Positions 24,691 through 37,409 of a stretch of 64,000 nucleotides of DNA are shown here, piece by piece. Position 1 is the stretch's first letter. Every line of letters begins with the position of its first letter. The position numbers and the translations under genes are program-made. The stretch is from Ephydatia muelleri (lineage: Eukaryota > Porifera > Demospongiae > Spongillida > Spongillidae): contig JABACO010000018.1 in assembly GCA_013339895.1 (NCBI GenBank), forward strand, positions 925,453-989,452, in the 5' to 3' direction. The notes under the pieces were generated by a model. It was not told the origin of the DNA, ran no database searches, and worked only from the letters and a program-made list of their open reading frames with translations.

Positions 24691-27600
24691 AGAGAATCAG
24701 TACGAGACCCCCATCATCCAATACTGTAGAGCTTGAAGAGAGGATTACAAATCTTCTTTTAAAATAAAAATCTGACTGAAGAAAAAAAGTAATGAGTGAT
24801 TCTAAAATGGGGGTGTGGGGGGTGGTACCCCCTACTAAATTTGCAAAAGTCCACATGTTTTGGCAATTTTTTATTTCGCGTCAGATTTACATGGGAGTAG
24901 AATGAATATATATTTCCCAGTCAAAGGGCCTAACTGGGACACCAAAGTAAGACACCTCCAACAAAGTCAGTGATGGATAAACACATTTAACCCTCGCCGT
25001 AGTTTCCTAATTTGGTTAGCTATGGATTGTGAAAGGTACTTAAAAAGTAATCAAATGGAGACGACACTATGATTCCGATTTGTGCAAAAGAAAGAGTGCA
25101 GCAGCCGCAATGAACCTCCAGCAACCACAGCCTCCTGAAAAGAGGCAGCGGCTCCTGTGCACGAGCGCTACGACTACTGCATCTCCCGAGGAACCCTCTA
25201 CTTGCAATGAATCCTTTGCTAGCGATGTTTCCGTTGCTAGTGCAGAAGATATAGTACAAATAACCATGCTAATTTATCAGGAAAAGCAAAAGTTAGGCGG
25301 GGACCTCTGCGGGTAACGGAGATATAGGACCAAATCGGAGAGGTTTAAGAGCCTAACAAATGTGTTAATTATAGTTTACCCTGCACAAGCTATCGTTTAC
25401 ACAAGCGGTTTTCTTATCTTACGTGCGGCATCTTTTAGACCACGTACATTGTATTCTGTCCTGTACGTGTAGCGTGTAAACCACTATATCTCCGTAACCC
25501 GCAGAGTTCCCCGCCTAACTATTGCTTTTCCTGATCGCTCATAGTCTGAGGATGGTGCTTATATAAAATTTGTGAGGTTCTTTTAAGGGAGTTTTTTAAA
25601 AACCTAATTAACGTTGCACACATTAATGGTTAGTTTATTACGAGCATTATTAATGACGCTTAATAAATGACACACCAAAACAAGCATACAATGACACTTT
25701 ATAAATTAGCATGGTTATTTGTACTATATCTTGATTATTAATGACTTTATAAATAGAAACGCCCCCCTGGTTTACACAATGCAGCCATAAATGGTAAAAA
25801 TGTTAACAAGCTGTAGTTCAAATGTGGTTAGTGTTACATAGCTCAAACTTTGCACTTTAACACATCTTCGTGATACAAACAAGATGGTTAGTTATGAACT
25901 AGATTGGACAATGTCATGCAAAAAGTTGATAGAACTGACGTGACTTGACCCTGACATTATATTACTGAGATTGTTTGTTTGTCGTTTTTCAATAAGGTAT
26001 GTATTCCCATTAAGTATAACAATGATATCTGATAGTTCAGTAACATACGCATCCTGAGCAATTTCTGTCTTATTTGGATAAATACCTGCCTCTTGCATGA
26101 CCATACTCCGGTTGCTGACAAAAAATCAACAGCAATAAAACATAAAACAAGGAACTGCAGACAAAAGAGTGAGTATACAATTAAAAGTGTATGTATAATC
26201 ATTGTGGTGGTTTTGAATGTTTGACACTCTATGCTCATTACAATGCATCTGCCTAGTAATCTAGATATGAAAAAAGGGACTATCCTATTTGTCATATAGT
26301 TGTGCACTTTCTCACCTAGATGCTGGCAAATTATTTTATTTAACTCAGCAATATTCTACTGAGCTTATGCTCAACAAAAGGTAGAGAGATACATGGCATT
26401 GTTTTGAATGCGGAAATAGACATTGTCCTTCTGATTAGATATCTTAGTACTACTGCTCGTTTTTCATGCCTGAGACATAAACATGACAGCAAAATTTGAG
26501 TTGAGAGGGCTTACTGTATGTGCTGGTTAGTAGCATTAAATGGCTGGGCTGGATATATATTCTGGTTTCAACCTGTCAAAATGCACGCATTGATAGCTCT
26601 TAGGACCCTGTATTTTGTACACAGACTCCCCAAATCGCTTCACCACTTTAAAGGGGCCCTTACATGGGTGATACAGTTTCTTTGACTGTCCTCAAGGGAT
26701 GGCTGGTGAATGTAGCCACACCGTATCACCAAGGTCAAAAGGCTTCCCATGGTCGTAAATGGCTTTCTGTCTTCTATGCTCTCCTTTGCAGTGCTTCTTC
26801 ACTAAGGCATATGCATCGTGGAAAATTGACTTTAGCTGCTGCACATACGCCGAGGCCATCCTTTGATCAACAGGGTTTGATCTGTACATTAAATCAACTG
26901 GCAGCTTAGCTTCACACCCAAACATGAGGGAGAAAGGGCTGAATACTGAGAAAGGATGGACGCTCGAGTTACAAGCCATACACACTTTACGAATGTAATG
27001 CTCTCAATCATTTGGGTGATTGTGTGCTGTCGCCAGCATATCGAGTAGTGTTCTGTTGAAACGTTTCACCATTCCGTTACCCTAGGGTTGGTATGGGGTG
27101 GTATGAGTCTTCCTGATTTCTAAGAGCTTGCAGATCTCAGCAATCAAGTCCGATTCAAATTGCTACCCTTGGTCTGAATGTAGCTGTTCAGGGGAAGAAA
27201 ACCTACAAAACATTTTGTCCACAAGTTTCTTTGCTACAGTAATAGCTTCGTGATTTCTTATAGTGTACACCTCCACCCATCTCGTAAAACGATCAACAGT
27301 CACTAGCACATACCTGCAACCGTCTGTTGTTTCTGGAAGAGGTTCCATAATGCCTACGCTGATGACCTGCACAGGATAACCTGCTTGAATGGTCTTGTAG
27401 TTTTGCCTTTCTGCTTGGAATTATCATCTTTCTGGAGGCACACCTACTGTCTACATCATGTTCTTACTGCCTCAGTACAGCCTGGCTAATAGAACCATCC
27501 ATTGAGCTGAGACAGTACTTTTTCTTCTCCCAGATGCCCAGACACAGCAAGTCCCAGATGACCTTTGTGTGTAACCTAGAGGGTAAAACAAGTTGAAGCC

Positions 27601-30600
27601 TCACCTTATTTTCATCGGAGAACTGTCTCCAAAGTACATCATGCTTGATCTTGAGTATCTCCCACTGTGGTAGCAGAAGGCAAGGGCGTAGACAAGGGGG
27701 AGCTGAGATGATATTCACTATCATATATGGTCTTACTATTACCATATATGGCAAAAATGGATAGTGACTTATCCCCTCCCCCTCCTGTCTATGCCCTCGG
27801 AAGGCTCCAAGACTTGGTGGTGTCGCCTAGAGGTATGTTGCCTTCCTTAACAGCATTCGGCACAGGGGCAATATTGTCATCATCTGCTTGCAGACCTTGC
27901 ACTTCCCCTTTGCTGCAGGAGGGTGGGGAGGCGGGTCTCCAGGGCTTGATTGCTGTTCTTTGAACCGTTGAATGGGTGGGGCTTCCAAGTTAGGGTAGGC
28001 CTTGTCAGATAACACCCGCAAGGTGTCTCTGAAAGATGCCCAGTCTTCGTCTTGGCGCTTCTTTCTTGTGTTGAGCTCTGCAACATACGGTTCTCACCTG
28101 CTGTCGGGAGTGAAACGTCTCTGTAATGCCTTAATGCACTCACCGTAATTGCCTCAGGCAGTTTCATGAAGGCTGTCAGTGCCAAGCCCTGTTAGCCTTA
28201 CTCACAGCCATTTCAGTTTTTCTTCGTCCGTCTCCCACTTATTCACGACAGCCACATTTAAAAAAAAAAAGGGTAACCCACTCATTCCATTTCTCCAGCT
28301 CGCCATTGAACGGCGCAGGTAGGAGAACAGGTTTCATGTTCGACATCCTGCCAACTACGCCAATGTGACTCGGGCGCCAGAATCAATGTATCATCAGAAA
28401 GGATCAGACTTGTAAGATGCATATCATCAGTCTCTGCGCAGTACATCATGTCACTATCACATTGATACCAGTAGTGACTTTAGCACAACTATATTTCTTT
28501 TTAACACCCCATTCATGACTCATGCTCTGTTTATCTGTATGTTTGGCAGTCATTTTCTACACTCTATTTATAGATTTGAAACCTGTGAATCCAAAAGATG
28601 TTTGGAAACTATCTGCAGCACAGAAGAAGACATTGGTCGTCCAGACTGTAAGGAAAGGCTATGCTGAAGCAATTGAGGAGCTAAAGGGTTACCTTAGAAT
28701 GTATGATCAAACACAGGAGAAGTATCAGGTTGGCTAATGGAGTTTTTGTGGTGTTTAATTTTACTGAATATATTTTTAGTCTGCTCAATGCAGATTGGAG
28801 TTAAATGTCCTGCGTAAAGCAAAGATTGTTGGCATGACAACCACAGGGGCTGCTATCCGTCAACAACTACTAAATGAATTAAGGGCACCAGTTATGTTTG
28901 TAGAGGAGGCAGCTGAAGTGTTAGAGTCTAACCTTCTGGCTACCCTCACACCTCATGTGAAGCACTTGATTCTAATTGGAGACCATGTGCAACTGAAACC
29001 AAAAGTTGGCTGAAGCTATTCTCATATTTGTAGTACTTGTGTACTTATTCTTCGTATATAGGTTTCCTACAACCATCTGGCAAAACACAAAATGTTTGAT
29101 AAGTCCCTATTTCAGAGGTTGGTAGAAAGTGGATATCCATATATATTGCTGATGAATCAGAGCCGAATGAGGCCTGAGATGGTGGGTCTGTACTCCCATC
29201 ATTACAAAGGAGGCAGAATTGAGTCCAACAAGGAGGTAAGAATAGTCACATATTCCATGATGAAAGTGCATTTCCATATGGGAGTAGCATCTAATCTGTG
29301 ATGCTGCCCAGTGTCACTCGTTAAGGTGCACAATTGACTAAAAGCACTTTGCAAGTATACAACATACAACGTATCTGGCAATCAAACATTATGGGATCTT
29401 TGCTGTCATGATATATCTGTAAGAGCCCATAAGAAATTTAGCATTTGCTCTATTCATATCAGATTGTTGAAGAAATCAAACAACTTAGCTGCATGCATAC
29501 CTCCGTGTTCTGGTGGAGTCATAATCAGCGTGAGAACAAACATGGTAGCAGAATGGTTTTTAATAATCATGAAGTCAAGATGGTGGTGTCCCTATGTTTG
29601 TGGATACTTAGCCATGGAGGTCCAAACGAAGATGATATAAGGAAAGATGACATTGCTGTGCTAACTCCATATCGTGCACAGGTGAGTGCAATAGGAGATG
29701 TAACATATTTAATCCACTCGTGTATATTGCAGGTCAGAGCTCTTAGTGAGGGTCTAAAAAACAAGGCTAGTTCCCTGTCAAGAGCTGAAGTATCGAGTAA
29801 AGTGACCACACCACTCTCACAGTTGAGTGTGTACACCGTTGATGAGTTTCAGGTAGACAGTATCATTGGCATTCTATAGCTTACAAGATGCATGCTTGGA
29901 TTAATAGGGTCATGAGGCAAAGGTTGTAATCCTTAGTCTTGTGAGGAGCAACACAAAGAACGACATCGGATTTTTAAGCAATGGGAGCAGACAAGTTGTT
30001 GCGGTTATCGAGACAAAAACGTGGCTTGTACATTGTTGGAGATTCAAATGTCTTCAAGGAGGGATCCCCATTTGTGTGGAAAGTAAGATACATTTATAAC
30101 TTAATATGATCTAGACACTAATTATTGAGGCAGTTTATATTAATCTGTTAATAATGTTATTCATGCTTAACCCGTAGCCTTTTATTGAGAATCGTGAAAA
30201 AGAAGGTGCAGTTAGTGATGCCATACCAGTTAAGTTTGGAAATGGTGTTTCCAAAAAGTCGTGCAAGACACCTGAAGACTTGGAGAAGTTAGTGTAAGTG
30301 AGCAGAGGTGTTCAGAGTGTGTGGACTGGTTGGTTTATAATGTTCTTTTGCCAAACACAGTACTGGACTACAATGTGATGTTGAAGCTGATGGCCAGTTG
30401 GCTCAGAATAAATCACCTGTGCAACATCAGCCAAGCCTAACCAGTCATGGTGAACCAGTGATGTCTGATGTCCCTTCCAGCCCACAGGGGTGCATCAGTG
30501 GTATCAGTAGTGCAGTGTTAAGCAAGGTTGTTAGTGATGAAGTTATTCTTGAACTGCAAAGCACACAAGCAGTCATCGAATGGAAGGACATTGCACGCAG

Positions 30601-30793
30601 ATTAGACGTGGATGATGTCACAATAGGAGTATTGATTAAGGACAACATTAATGATGTTCGTGAGCAATTCTATCAGATGATGAGTAAATGGAAGAATCAG
30701 AATGGAACAAAGGCGACAAATGAGAAGCTAGTTAACGTATTGACAAAGCTTAAATTGCAAGACGTTATCAATGCAATAAAGCCTTACATGTAA
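21133..30793 (+). CDS. ZNFX1-like SF1 helicase with C-terminal Death domain, copy 1 (3' end frameshifted)
   Basis: Exons: 21133-22989, 23101-23276, 23339-23564, 23623-23921, 24032-24215, 24273-24552, 28574-28728, 28780-29004, 29062-29235, 29463-29681, 29733-29852, 29908-30082, 30178-30293, 30361-30793. The start follows the MSNQDIGGQVATLL that copy 2 shares. SF1/UPF1-type ATPase motifs are present: GPPGTGKT, NRALDQFL (ZNFX1-like Ia), FVEEAAEV (Walker B), GDHVQLKPK and NQSRMRPEM. Exon 12 is 175 bp against 174 in copy 2. One extra T at about 30003 shifts the frame before motif VI, and a stop follows at the start of exon 13, so the Death domain (30520-30780) is not joined to the helicase in this reading. 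Intron 6 is 4 kb and holds a foldback and a Gypsy relic. The first 1300 or so codons are intact; splicing to the downstream duplicate could bypass the lesion. Confidence 0.85.
24657..24688. repeat. Poly-G run
   Basis: About 32 consecutive G in intron 6 of helicase copy 1; quadruplex-capable. Similar runs of C or G lie at 33969-33990 and 36126-36185. Confidence 0.95.
25245..25735. mobile_element. Interrupted foldback (inverted repeat) in helicase intron 6
   Basis: The left arm at about 25246-25328 (agtacaaataaccatgctaa, aggaaaagcaaaagttaggc, gggtaacggagatatag) pairs with 25485-25535 and 25699-25735. The right arm is split by about 165 bp of unrelated AT-rich sequence. It has no similarity to the GGGACAG foldbacks. 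The small frame at 25080-25316 crosses the left arm and is not supported as a gene. Confidence 0.65.
26540..28372 (-). mobile_element. Degenerate Ty3/Gypsy-type retrotransposon (gag and integrase parts)
   Basis: Reverse-strand order: tggcgcccgagtcac (primer-site-like, about 28370), a gag-like start with APFNGELEKWNEWV (28320-28270), gag remnants to about 27830, an integrase zinc-binding stretch (27700-27470), integrase core with YVLVTVDRFTRWVEVY and HSDQG (27372-27163), then integrase C-terminus with FSLMFGCEAKLPVDLM and VHFDRLKPEY (26985-26550). Protease and reverse transcriptase are missing, and several in-frame stops and a poly-A frameshift are visible. No LTR pair was found. It lies in intron 6 of helicase copy 1, antisense; copy 2 lacks it. 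Confidence 0.85.
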
Positions 30794-32640
30794 TAATCAT
30801 AAGAGATATTACAAACTTCAAGCAGCATTGCAGCGAAACAGGCTCAGTTGATTTAGATTGAGTGTACAGTTGTTCCTTCATTTTTGTGATGTGTACAATT
30901 ATGAAGTTTTTTGTACCATATCCTTTCTCATACTATATGGCATAATTTAATTGGCATTGTATTATACTTGTCTTTGGTCTGGTTTTTACTCATTCGTATT
31001 TGATTTGCTTGGGGATGGGAGTGATGGAGAGGCATTAAAAATGGAACTTGTTGCAAATATAATGTGTTTGCAAAGATTTGAATGAATATAACAACTAAGT
31101 GCATTACTATATGAGAGTAGCATCTGATCTGTGATGCTGTCACTGGTTAAGGTGCAAAAATTGATTAACAGAGTGTACATGTTGCAATGTATCTGGCAAT
31201 CAAACATTATGGGATCTTTGCTGTCATAATATAAAGATCTTTGAGAGACAAATGCCATAAGAAATATAGCATTTGCTCTATTCATATCAGGTTGTTCATA
31301 GAATCAAACAACTTAGCTGTATGCAAACCTCCGTGTTCTGGTGCAGTCATAATCAGTGTGAGGACAGGCATGGAAGCAGAATGGTTATTAATAATCATGA
31401 AGTCAAGATGGTGGTATCCCTGTGTTTGTGGATGCTGGAGGTTCAGACGAAGATGATGTAAGGAAAGATGACATCGCTGTGTTAACTCCATATAGTGCAC
31501 AGGTGAGTGCAATAGGAAATGTGACATATTTAATCCACCCGCATATATTACAGGTCAGAGCTCTTAGTGATGGCTACAGAACAAGGTTGAGAGCTGAAGT
31601 ATCGAGTAAATTAACCACACCACTCTCACAGTTGAGTGTGTACACTGTTGATGAGTTTCAGGTAGACAGTATCATTGGCATTCTATAGCTTACAAGATGC
31701 ATGCTTGGATTAATAGGGTCATGAGGCAAAGGTTGTAATCCTTAGTCTTATGAGGAGCAACACAAACAACTGCATCGGATTTTTAAGTGACAGGAGCAGA
31801 CAAGTTGTTGCGGTATCGAGACAAAAACGTGGCTTGTACATTGTTGGAGATTCAAAGTTCCTCAAGGAGGGATCCCCATTTGTGTGGAAAGTAAGATACA
31901 TTTATAACTTAATATGATCTGGACACTAATTATTGAGGCAGTGTATATTAATCTGTTAATAATGTTATTCATGTTTAACCCGTAGCCTTTTATTGAGAAT
32001 CGTGAAAAAGAAGGTGCAGTTAGTGATGCCATACCAGTTAAGTTTGGAAATGGTGTTTCCAAAAAGTCGTGCAAGACACCTGAAGACTTGGAGAAGTTAG
32101 TGTAAGTGAGCAGAGGTGTTCAGAGTGTGTGGACTGGTTGGTTTATAATGTTCTTTTGCCAAACACAGTACTGGACTACAATGTGATGTTGAAGCTGATG
32201 GCCAGTTGGCTCAGACTAAATCACCTGTGCAACATCAGCCAAGCCTAACCAGTCCTGGTGAACCAGTGATGTCTGATGTCCCTTCCAGCCCACAGGGGTG
32301 CATCAGTGGCATCAGTAGTGCAGTGTTAAGCAAGGTTGTTTGTGATGAAGTTATTCTTGAACTGCAAAGCACACAAGCAGTCATCGAATGGAAGGACATT
32401 GCACGCAGGTTAGACGTGGATGATGTCACAATAGGAGTATTAATTAATGACAACATAAATAATGTTCTGAGCAATTGTATCAGAAGATGAGTAAATGGAT
32501 AAATTAGAATGGAACAAAGGTGACAAATGAGAAGCTAGTTACAGCATTTGACAAGCTTGAATTGCAAGACGTTATCAACACAATAAAGCCTCATATGACA
32601 TTATAATTAGAGATTTTACAATCTTCAAGCAGCACTGTCG
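29380..32640. repeat. 1.8 kb tandem duplication of the helicase 3' exons
   Basis: The segment from about 29380 to 30830 (exons 10-14 and 3' UTR) recurs at about 31190-32640 with high identity, introns included. The spacer 30794-31190 is 3' UTR-like AT-rich sequence also resembling the flank of exon 9. Helicase copy 2 has only one such block, so the duplication happened within copy 1. Confidence 0.9.
31291..32608 (+). pseudogene. Second, broken set of helicase exons 10-14 including Death domain
   Basis: Exon equivalents: 31291-31502 (212 bp against 219, a 7-bp deletion that shifts the frame), 31554-31661, 31717-31890, 31986-32101, and a last exon from 32169. In the Death-domain exon, one base is missing at about 32465 (gttctgagc against gttcgtgagc) and the frame ends at 32490; further changes follow. 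Exons 12 and 13 here are intact, unlike exon 12 of the upstream set, so the two sets carry different lesions. Confidence 0.88.
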
Positions 32641-32754
32641 CCTTTGTTCCAAGCAGCATTGCACTGTAACAGGCTCAGTTCATTTAGATTATTGTTCCTT
32701 CCTTTTTGTGATGTGTACAATTATGGACTGAGTTATTTCTACCATTTCTTGTAC

Positions 32755-33464
32755 TCCAGATGGCCATTAGGTGGTAGCTGGGGTTGGATAATTCTGGTCA
32801 GTCGATGTGCCCATTCTGCCCTGATACTGCTCTTGATCCTCTTGGTCACCATGCTGTGACCTGCAGGCATGGGGGAGATGTGGTCATATGCCAGAATCGT
32901 CTAAGGGATGAGGTATTTGACCTCTGTTGTCGTGCCCACCTAAGTGTGAGTGTGGAGAGAGGTTATGGTCTCACCAGGAACTTTACCCACACCAGGCCTG
33001 CTGACATCCTTATTGCTGGCTGGGACAGAGGCAAACCTGCAGCGCTAGACCTGACCATCAGTTCACCACTCTGCTCTGCTATCTTGAGTGAATCGTGTCA
33101 CCAGGCTGGTGCAGCAGCCCTTGCAGCAGAGGCCTGTAAGCTCCACTCAAATGGTCTGAAATGCCAAGAGTTGGGCAGGTCTTGCATTCCGTTAGCTGTG
33201 GAGACTTATGGCAATTGGGGCAAAGAGGCCCACGATACCTTCTCCAGGCTGGCATCCTACCTGGCCATTCACCAGTCCTCCCCGAAATCAGCAGTTGTGG
33301 CAGAAATTTATGGCCAGTTGAATATAGCCCTGGTTCGTTCCACTGCCAGAGCCATCCTGGCCAGGGAGCTCCCACCCTCCTAACTGCTATTAGGGTGTGC
33401 CTTAGGGAATAATGTGTTATTATATGGAAGTAATGAATAAATGATTGTAATAATAATAATAATA
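32755..33464 (+). mobile_element. R2-like retroelement, 5'-truncated (endonuclease end) with TAA tail
   Basis: Frame 32784-33383 codes the C-terminal part: zinc knuckle CPFCPDTALDPLGHHAVTC, endonuclease-like RPADILIAGW and ALDLTISSPL, then CIPLAVETYGNWGKEA, ending in ARAILARELPPS. A short 3' UTR ends in (TAA)n at 33448-33464. Sequence before 32784 (WWLG-like) is already degraded. It directly follows the broken helicase duplicate. Confidence 0.88.
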
Positions 33465-33469
33465 CTCAG

Positions 33470-33632
33470 CTCAACGTAGTCCCTCTAGGCTTGCTGGAAG
33501 ACTGGCCACTAGACTGAGGCAGCCCAAGTCCATCGCTACAAACCAGATCTATGGCAGATTGAATTTGACCCTGATTAGAGCCAACTCCAGGGCCATTCTT
33601 TCTAGAGTAGTCGTTTACGTTCGTGGTTTATG
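33470..33632 (+). mobile_element. R2-like retroelement, extreme 3' fragment
   Basis: Starts right after the (TAA)n of the previous copy and codes only the last 50 or so residues (RLAGRLATRLRQPKSIATNQ, then YGRLNLTLIRANSRAILSR). Severe 5' truncation at a TAA repeat. Confidence 0.82.
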
Positions 33633-34391
33633 ATAATAATAGCAAGCTTAACACTCATGAAGGGGAATATGGGGACATGTCAGCAGAAAGCACTTGCATT
33701 CTGCCTCATTACAGTAACGTGACAACCAGCAGGCAGTAGTAATGGTAATAATGATAATGATATTGGTGCAAGCGCTCGCTGTCATTCGTGTGAATGCATT
33801 CAAATGAGGCGTGTTTGTAGAAGTTGTCATGCAGGAAAACACGGTCGCTGCGGAAGCTCCTCGATTGCCACCAGCTTTGCAGCCTCCCGCCTCCTCGCTA
33901 AAGCTCAGCCTTCCCCCGCAGACCTCCCCTGCAGTGTCACAGTCGTGACCTACCAGTTACCTCGTCGCCCCCCCCCCCCCCCCCCCCCCCAGTTGCCTTC
34001 GGTGTTCGTTGAAATTTTAACCCAGTCACAATTGGAATGCCTCAGCCGGATTTCATTGCTATAGCCACATGCAGCTGCCGTATATGTCATTAACTTCAAA
34101 GACATCCGCAACCATTGGATCAAACCATTGTGAGACCCTCTCCCCCACTTTTAGCACCTGAGAACATCACTCCAAGCCACCACTTCAGTAACTCAGATGC
34201 TACTACACAAGCTCAAATTACATAGCAGTTGATATTTTGGATGATCACTGGCAACAAGCACAAATTAGCCTCAGCTTTGGAAGACTTGGCTTTCGACTTC
34301 TATCTTATCCCTTGTATGCTTCTTTTATCTCCTCTCTGGCTCCTCTGGCTTTGGTAGTGCTAGCAATCATAATTTAGTGAGTGCCATTTCA

Positions 34392-36208
34392 AAGTTCAGG
34401 GGCGGATCTAGGATTTCGGAGCGAGGGGGGGAAAGTGATAGTGGCAAGGGACACGCCCCCCAGCAAGGGGGTATGGGGGAGGGCTGTAAGCTCCCCCATC
34501 GGGGTCTGGGGCTCCGCCCCAGCCGCTTTGCACTTTTTAAGTAACAAAACATAGCATAATTGAACTGTAGTAAGACGACAAGAGTTACTGGCTTCTATTT
34601 TAACTAACAAGTCCTATCTAGATATGCATATGCATGCATGCATACCTGCATGCATGTAATTACTATACTGCCGCACTATATCAAATCGCACTCGCGCGCA
34701 TGCGTGGATTGCAAAAATGAAAAAAAAAATGCCTCATATCATTATACTAGATTAAATGCTTTACTCATCATACAAAGGTCTGAATAGGCGTCTTGAATTT
34801 GCTTTAACAAAACGTTCAACAATCATTTCAGGATCTATAGTTACATTGTAATTTGTATGCATTAATGCGAGTGATGCTAGGCGTTCTTCTCCCATTCTAT
34901 TTCTCAACGACGTTTTGAGCCTCCGAAGAACAGAAAAAGAACGTTCCGCTTCTGAACTTGTAACTGGAAATATGCACCCAATACTTAAAAGAACTTGAAT
35001 GTTTGGGAAAATGTCGGGGTCTGCATGTGTGTAGCAATTAACTAAGGTTTCAGGTGGACTAGATGTTTCCATTTTTCTCCTCCAATAAAGAACCCAGTGA
35101 TCCAGTTCCGAGGGCAGTGAGGAGTAGGATGGAAGGTCATTTTCATAAAATGAAAACAGTTTAATCCAGTGCACATTTGATAGCTATCTGGGGCAGCAAG
35201 GACAGTATTGATGTAAAAATGGTACAGAACATGCAGACTGGTCATCAACGCTACTGATGACCTGCACATCGTCTTCATCAATCTCCTCATCTGATATCAT
35301 TTGGTCTAGTAAAACATTTGGAGGCTCTGATAAAACTGCTTGCAGCGTAGATATAGAATCGAGCTGTGCTGCATCAGTGGGTTGTATTGATGCATGTGTC
35401 AGTACGCTTGTACATTCACCGCTCGCGTTCGTTGGCTGTTCAAAAAAAGATCGAATGTCGCTCGATAGTTTACGAACTTTGGATATTCTGTTGGCACACC
35501 GTTTCGTGCCACTTTCCATCTATATAAGGTTCATCGTGCATGCACATACGCATTTTGCATGGAATTTAAAAACATAACATGCACGTACGTGAAATAAATG
35601 CCGAGCGTTGGAGTTTTGAATTCAAATCCCTCACTATAGCTATAGGAATATCACGAGAGTTCGACAACTATTAAATAATGCAATGACAAGAATTCGATGT
35701 GGGCTACACGTTACATTAACTTACCTAGTCTGCTTGTGTATACACCTTGGAAATTCGACTTTCGAAACTCCATTAGTATACTATAAGCATGCAGATTAAT
35801 ACTTCATCACTGTGTATTTACACTTACCGTTAAAACAGAGAGAAATTGATAAGATGACTGACAAGTGATCCGACAACAGCAAAGCACACTGAACTGAGAC
35901 GTATAAAATAATGCCTTTACACAGGATGTATAGTGCTTTTGAGAAAGGGTCTTTGTCTGGCGTAATAATATGACGTCGATAACAAAAGGGGCAATAGCGC
36001 CTTTATCAAAGGATGTAGAACCGGCTAGCGCATTGAATAAGTAATCAACACATACGCAAATTGATTATGTAATGGAGTCTGGAGTCTACAATGTACTGAA
36101 TGAATATTATTATTGACGGTCCAGCGGGGGGGGGGGGGGGGGGGGGGGGGGGAAATTCCCTAATTTCCCCCCCCCCCCCCCCCCCTTGGATCCGCCTCTG
36201 AAGTTCAG
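34392..36208 (-). mobile_element. hAT-family transposon remnant inside the R2-like element
   Basis: Reverse-strand frames 35519-35184 (N-terminal, acidic) and 35174-34761. The latter has the hAT dimerisation signature SSEAERSFSVLRRLKTSLRN and MGEERLASLALMH. The central catalytic part is deleted. Ends are ggggcggatctagg on the left and ccttggatccgcctctg on the right. The direct repeat AAGTTCAG at 34392-34399 and 36201-36208 fits the 8-bp hAT target duplication; removing the insert restores the retroelement frame (AISKFSAF). Poly-G and poly-C runs lie at 36126-36185. Confidence 0.88.
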
Positions 36209-36708
36209 TGCTTTTGTGTCACCATCTGAAGTCATCACAGTCAAGTCCACTTTATCCTCTCCTCTCTCCCAGCTTGTCTTGTCTAAGAAGCTGGATGATC
36301 ATATTTTTCAGTCAGTGTTGATGACCACCACTCCTGCGAATAAGTCAAGGCTTCTTTCTGCTTCTGCACCTCACACTAGTTCATGGCTTTCGGTTGCCCC
36401 TTCCGTAGGTTTAGGCTTACATCTTGACCCGTTCCAAGCTGCAGTGAAGTGGTGGCTGGGTATGAACTCCTCACTAGGATCAGTGTGCCCATTCTGCCCT
36501 AACATCACTTTGGATCCTCTTGGACATCACACAATGTCATGCAGACTTTGTGGCGATGACACAATCACCTGCGAAACATTGTTTATGGAGTTCTGTCATC
36601 GTGCTCACTTGATGTTGCTGTGCGCCACAATGCCTTGAGGGATGTTTTTGCCCAATTCTGTCATAGGGCTCGGCTGGGTGGGCAACTTGAAGTAGGCCAT
36701 GGGTCAGG

Positions 36709-36876
36709 TACACAGGGAAACGTTTCGCATTCCCAAGTTGGATTTTGATCCACAATCCCTGGGTGGAAAGGCTTAAATCAACATTGGGCATTTTGATGTG
36801 GTTTGTTCTACTGTGATTGCTTATCACATTGGGATCTTGGATCAAAACCCAATGTTGGGAACTTTTCCCTGTGATA
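36709..36876. mobile_element. 164-bp MITE (TA target)
   Basis: An insert in the endonuclease region with inverted ends cacagggaaacgtt and tcacagggaaaagtt (complement), with ggatcaaaac motifs inside. It is flanked by TA at 36709-36710 and 36875-36876. TA duplication suggests a Tc1/mariner-like origin; there is no coding capacity. Confidence 0.7.
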
Positions 36877-37409
36877 GCTCACATAGCCGGCCAGCAGACA
36901 TCTTGGTGCCCAACTGGTTGAGTGGCAAGCCAGCTGCTTTTATTTAACCATAGTCTCTCCGCTTAACTCCAAGACATTGAATGAAGCAGGAGCTACAGGT
37001 GGGTCAGCAGCTGGTAATGCCGAAGCTTGCAAACATACCAGAAGTGCAGAGAGCTAGGTTGGGTCTGTGTCCCCTTGGCAGTAGAGACTTATGGTTGTTG
37101 GGGTGAAGAAGCGCAGTGCTCAGTCTCTCGCCTGGCAGCTCGGCTGGCCCTGCAGCTGCAGTGTAACAAATCAAAGGCCATCACGAACATTTACCAGAGG
37201 CTTAACCTCCCCTTAGTTCGATGCAATGCTAGAGCCTTGCTCGCCCGGTCAAGGTTGCAGCATGCAGAGGACATGGGTTGAAGGTAGCCTTCACAGTGTG
37301 AATTGGTGTGTGGGTAGGGTTTAGTGTATGTTTGTTATCAGTGAATTGTACTAGAATACTTTTGTGTATTCCCTGTAATGATGTTAATAATAATAATAAT
37401 AATAATAAT

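Noticed and set aside
25080-25316. 78-residue frame in helicase intron 6
   Set aside because: It runs into the foldback arm and has no splice links to neighbours or known domain.
28372-28573. LTR of the Gypsy relic
   Set aside because: Sequence beyond the primer-site-like tggcgccc has no match near 26.4-26.5 kb, so an LTR pair is not supported.
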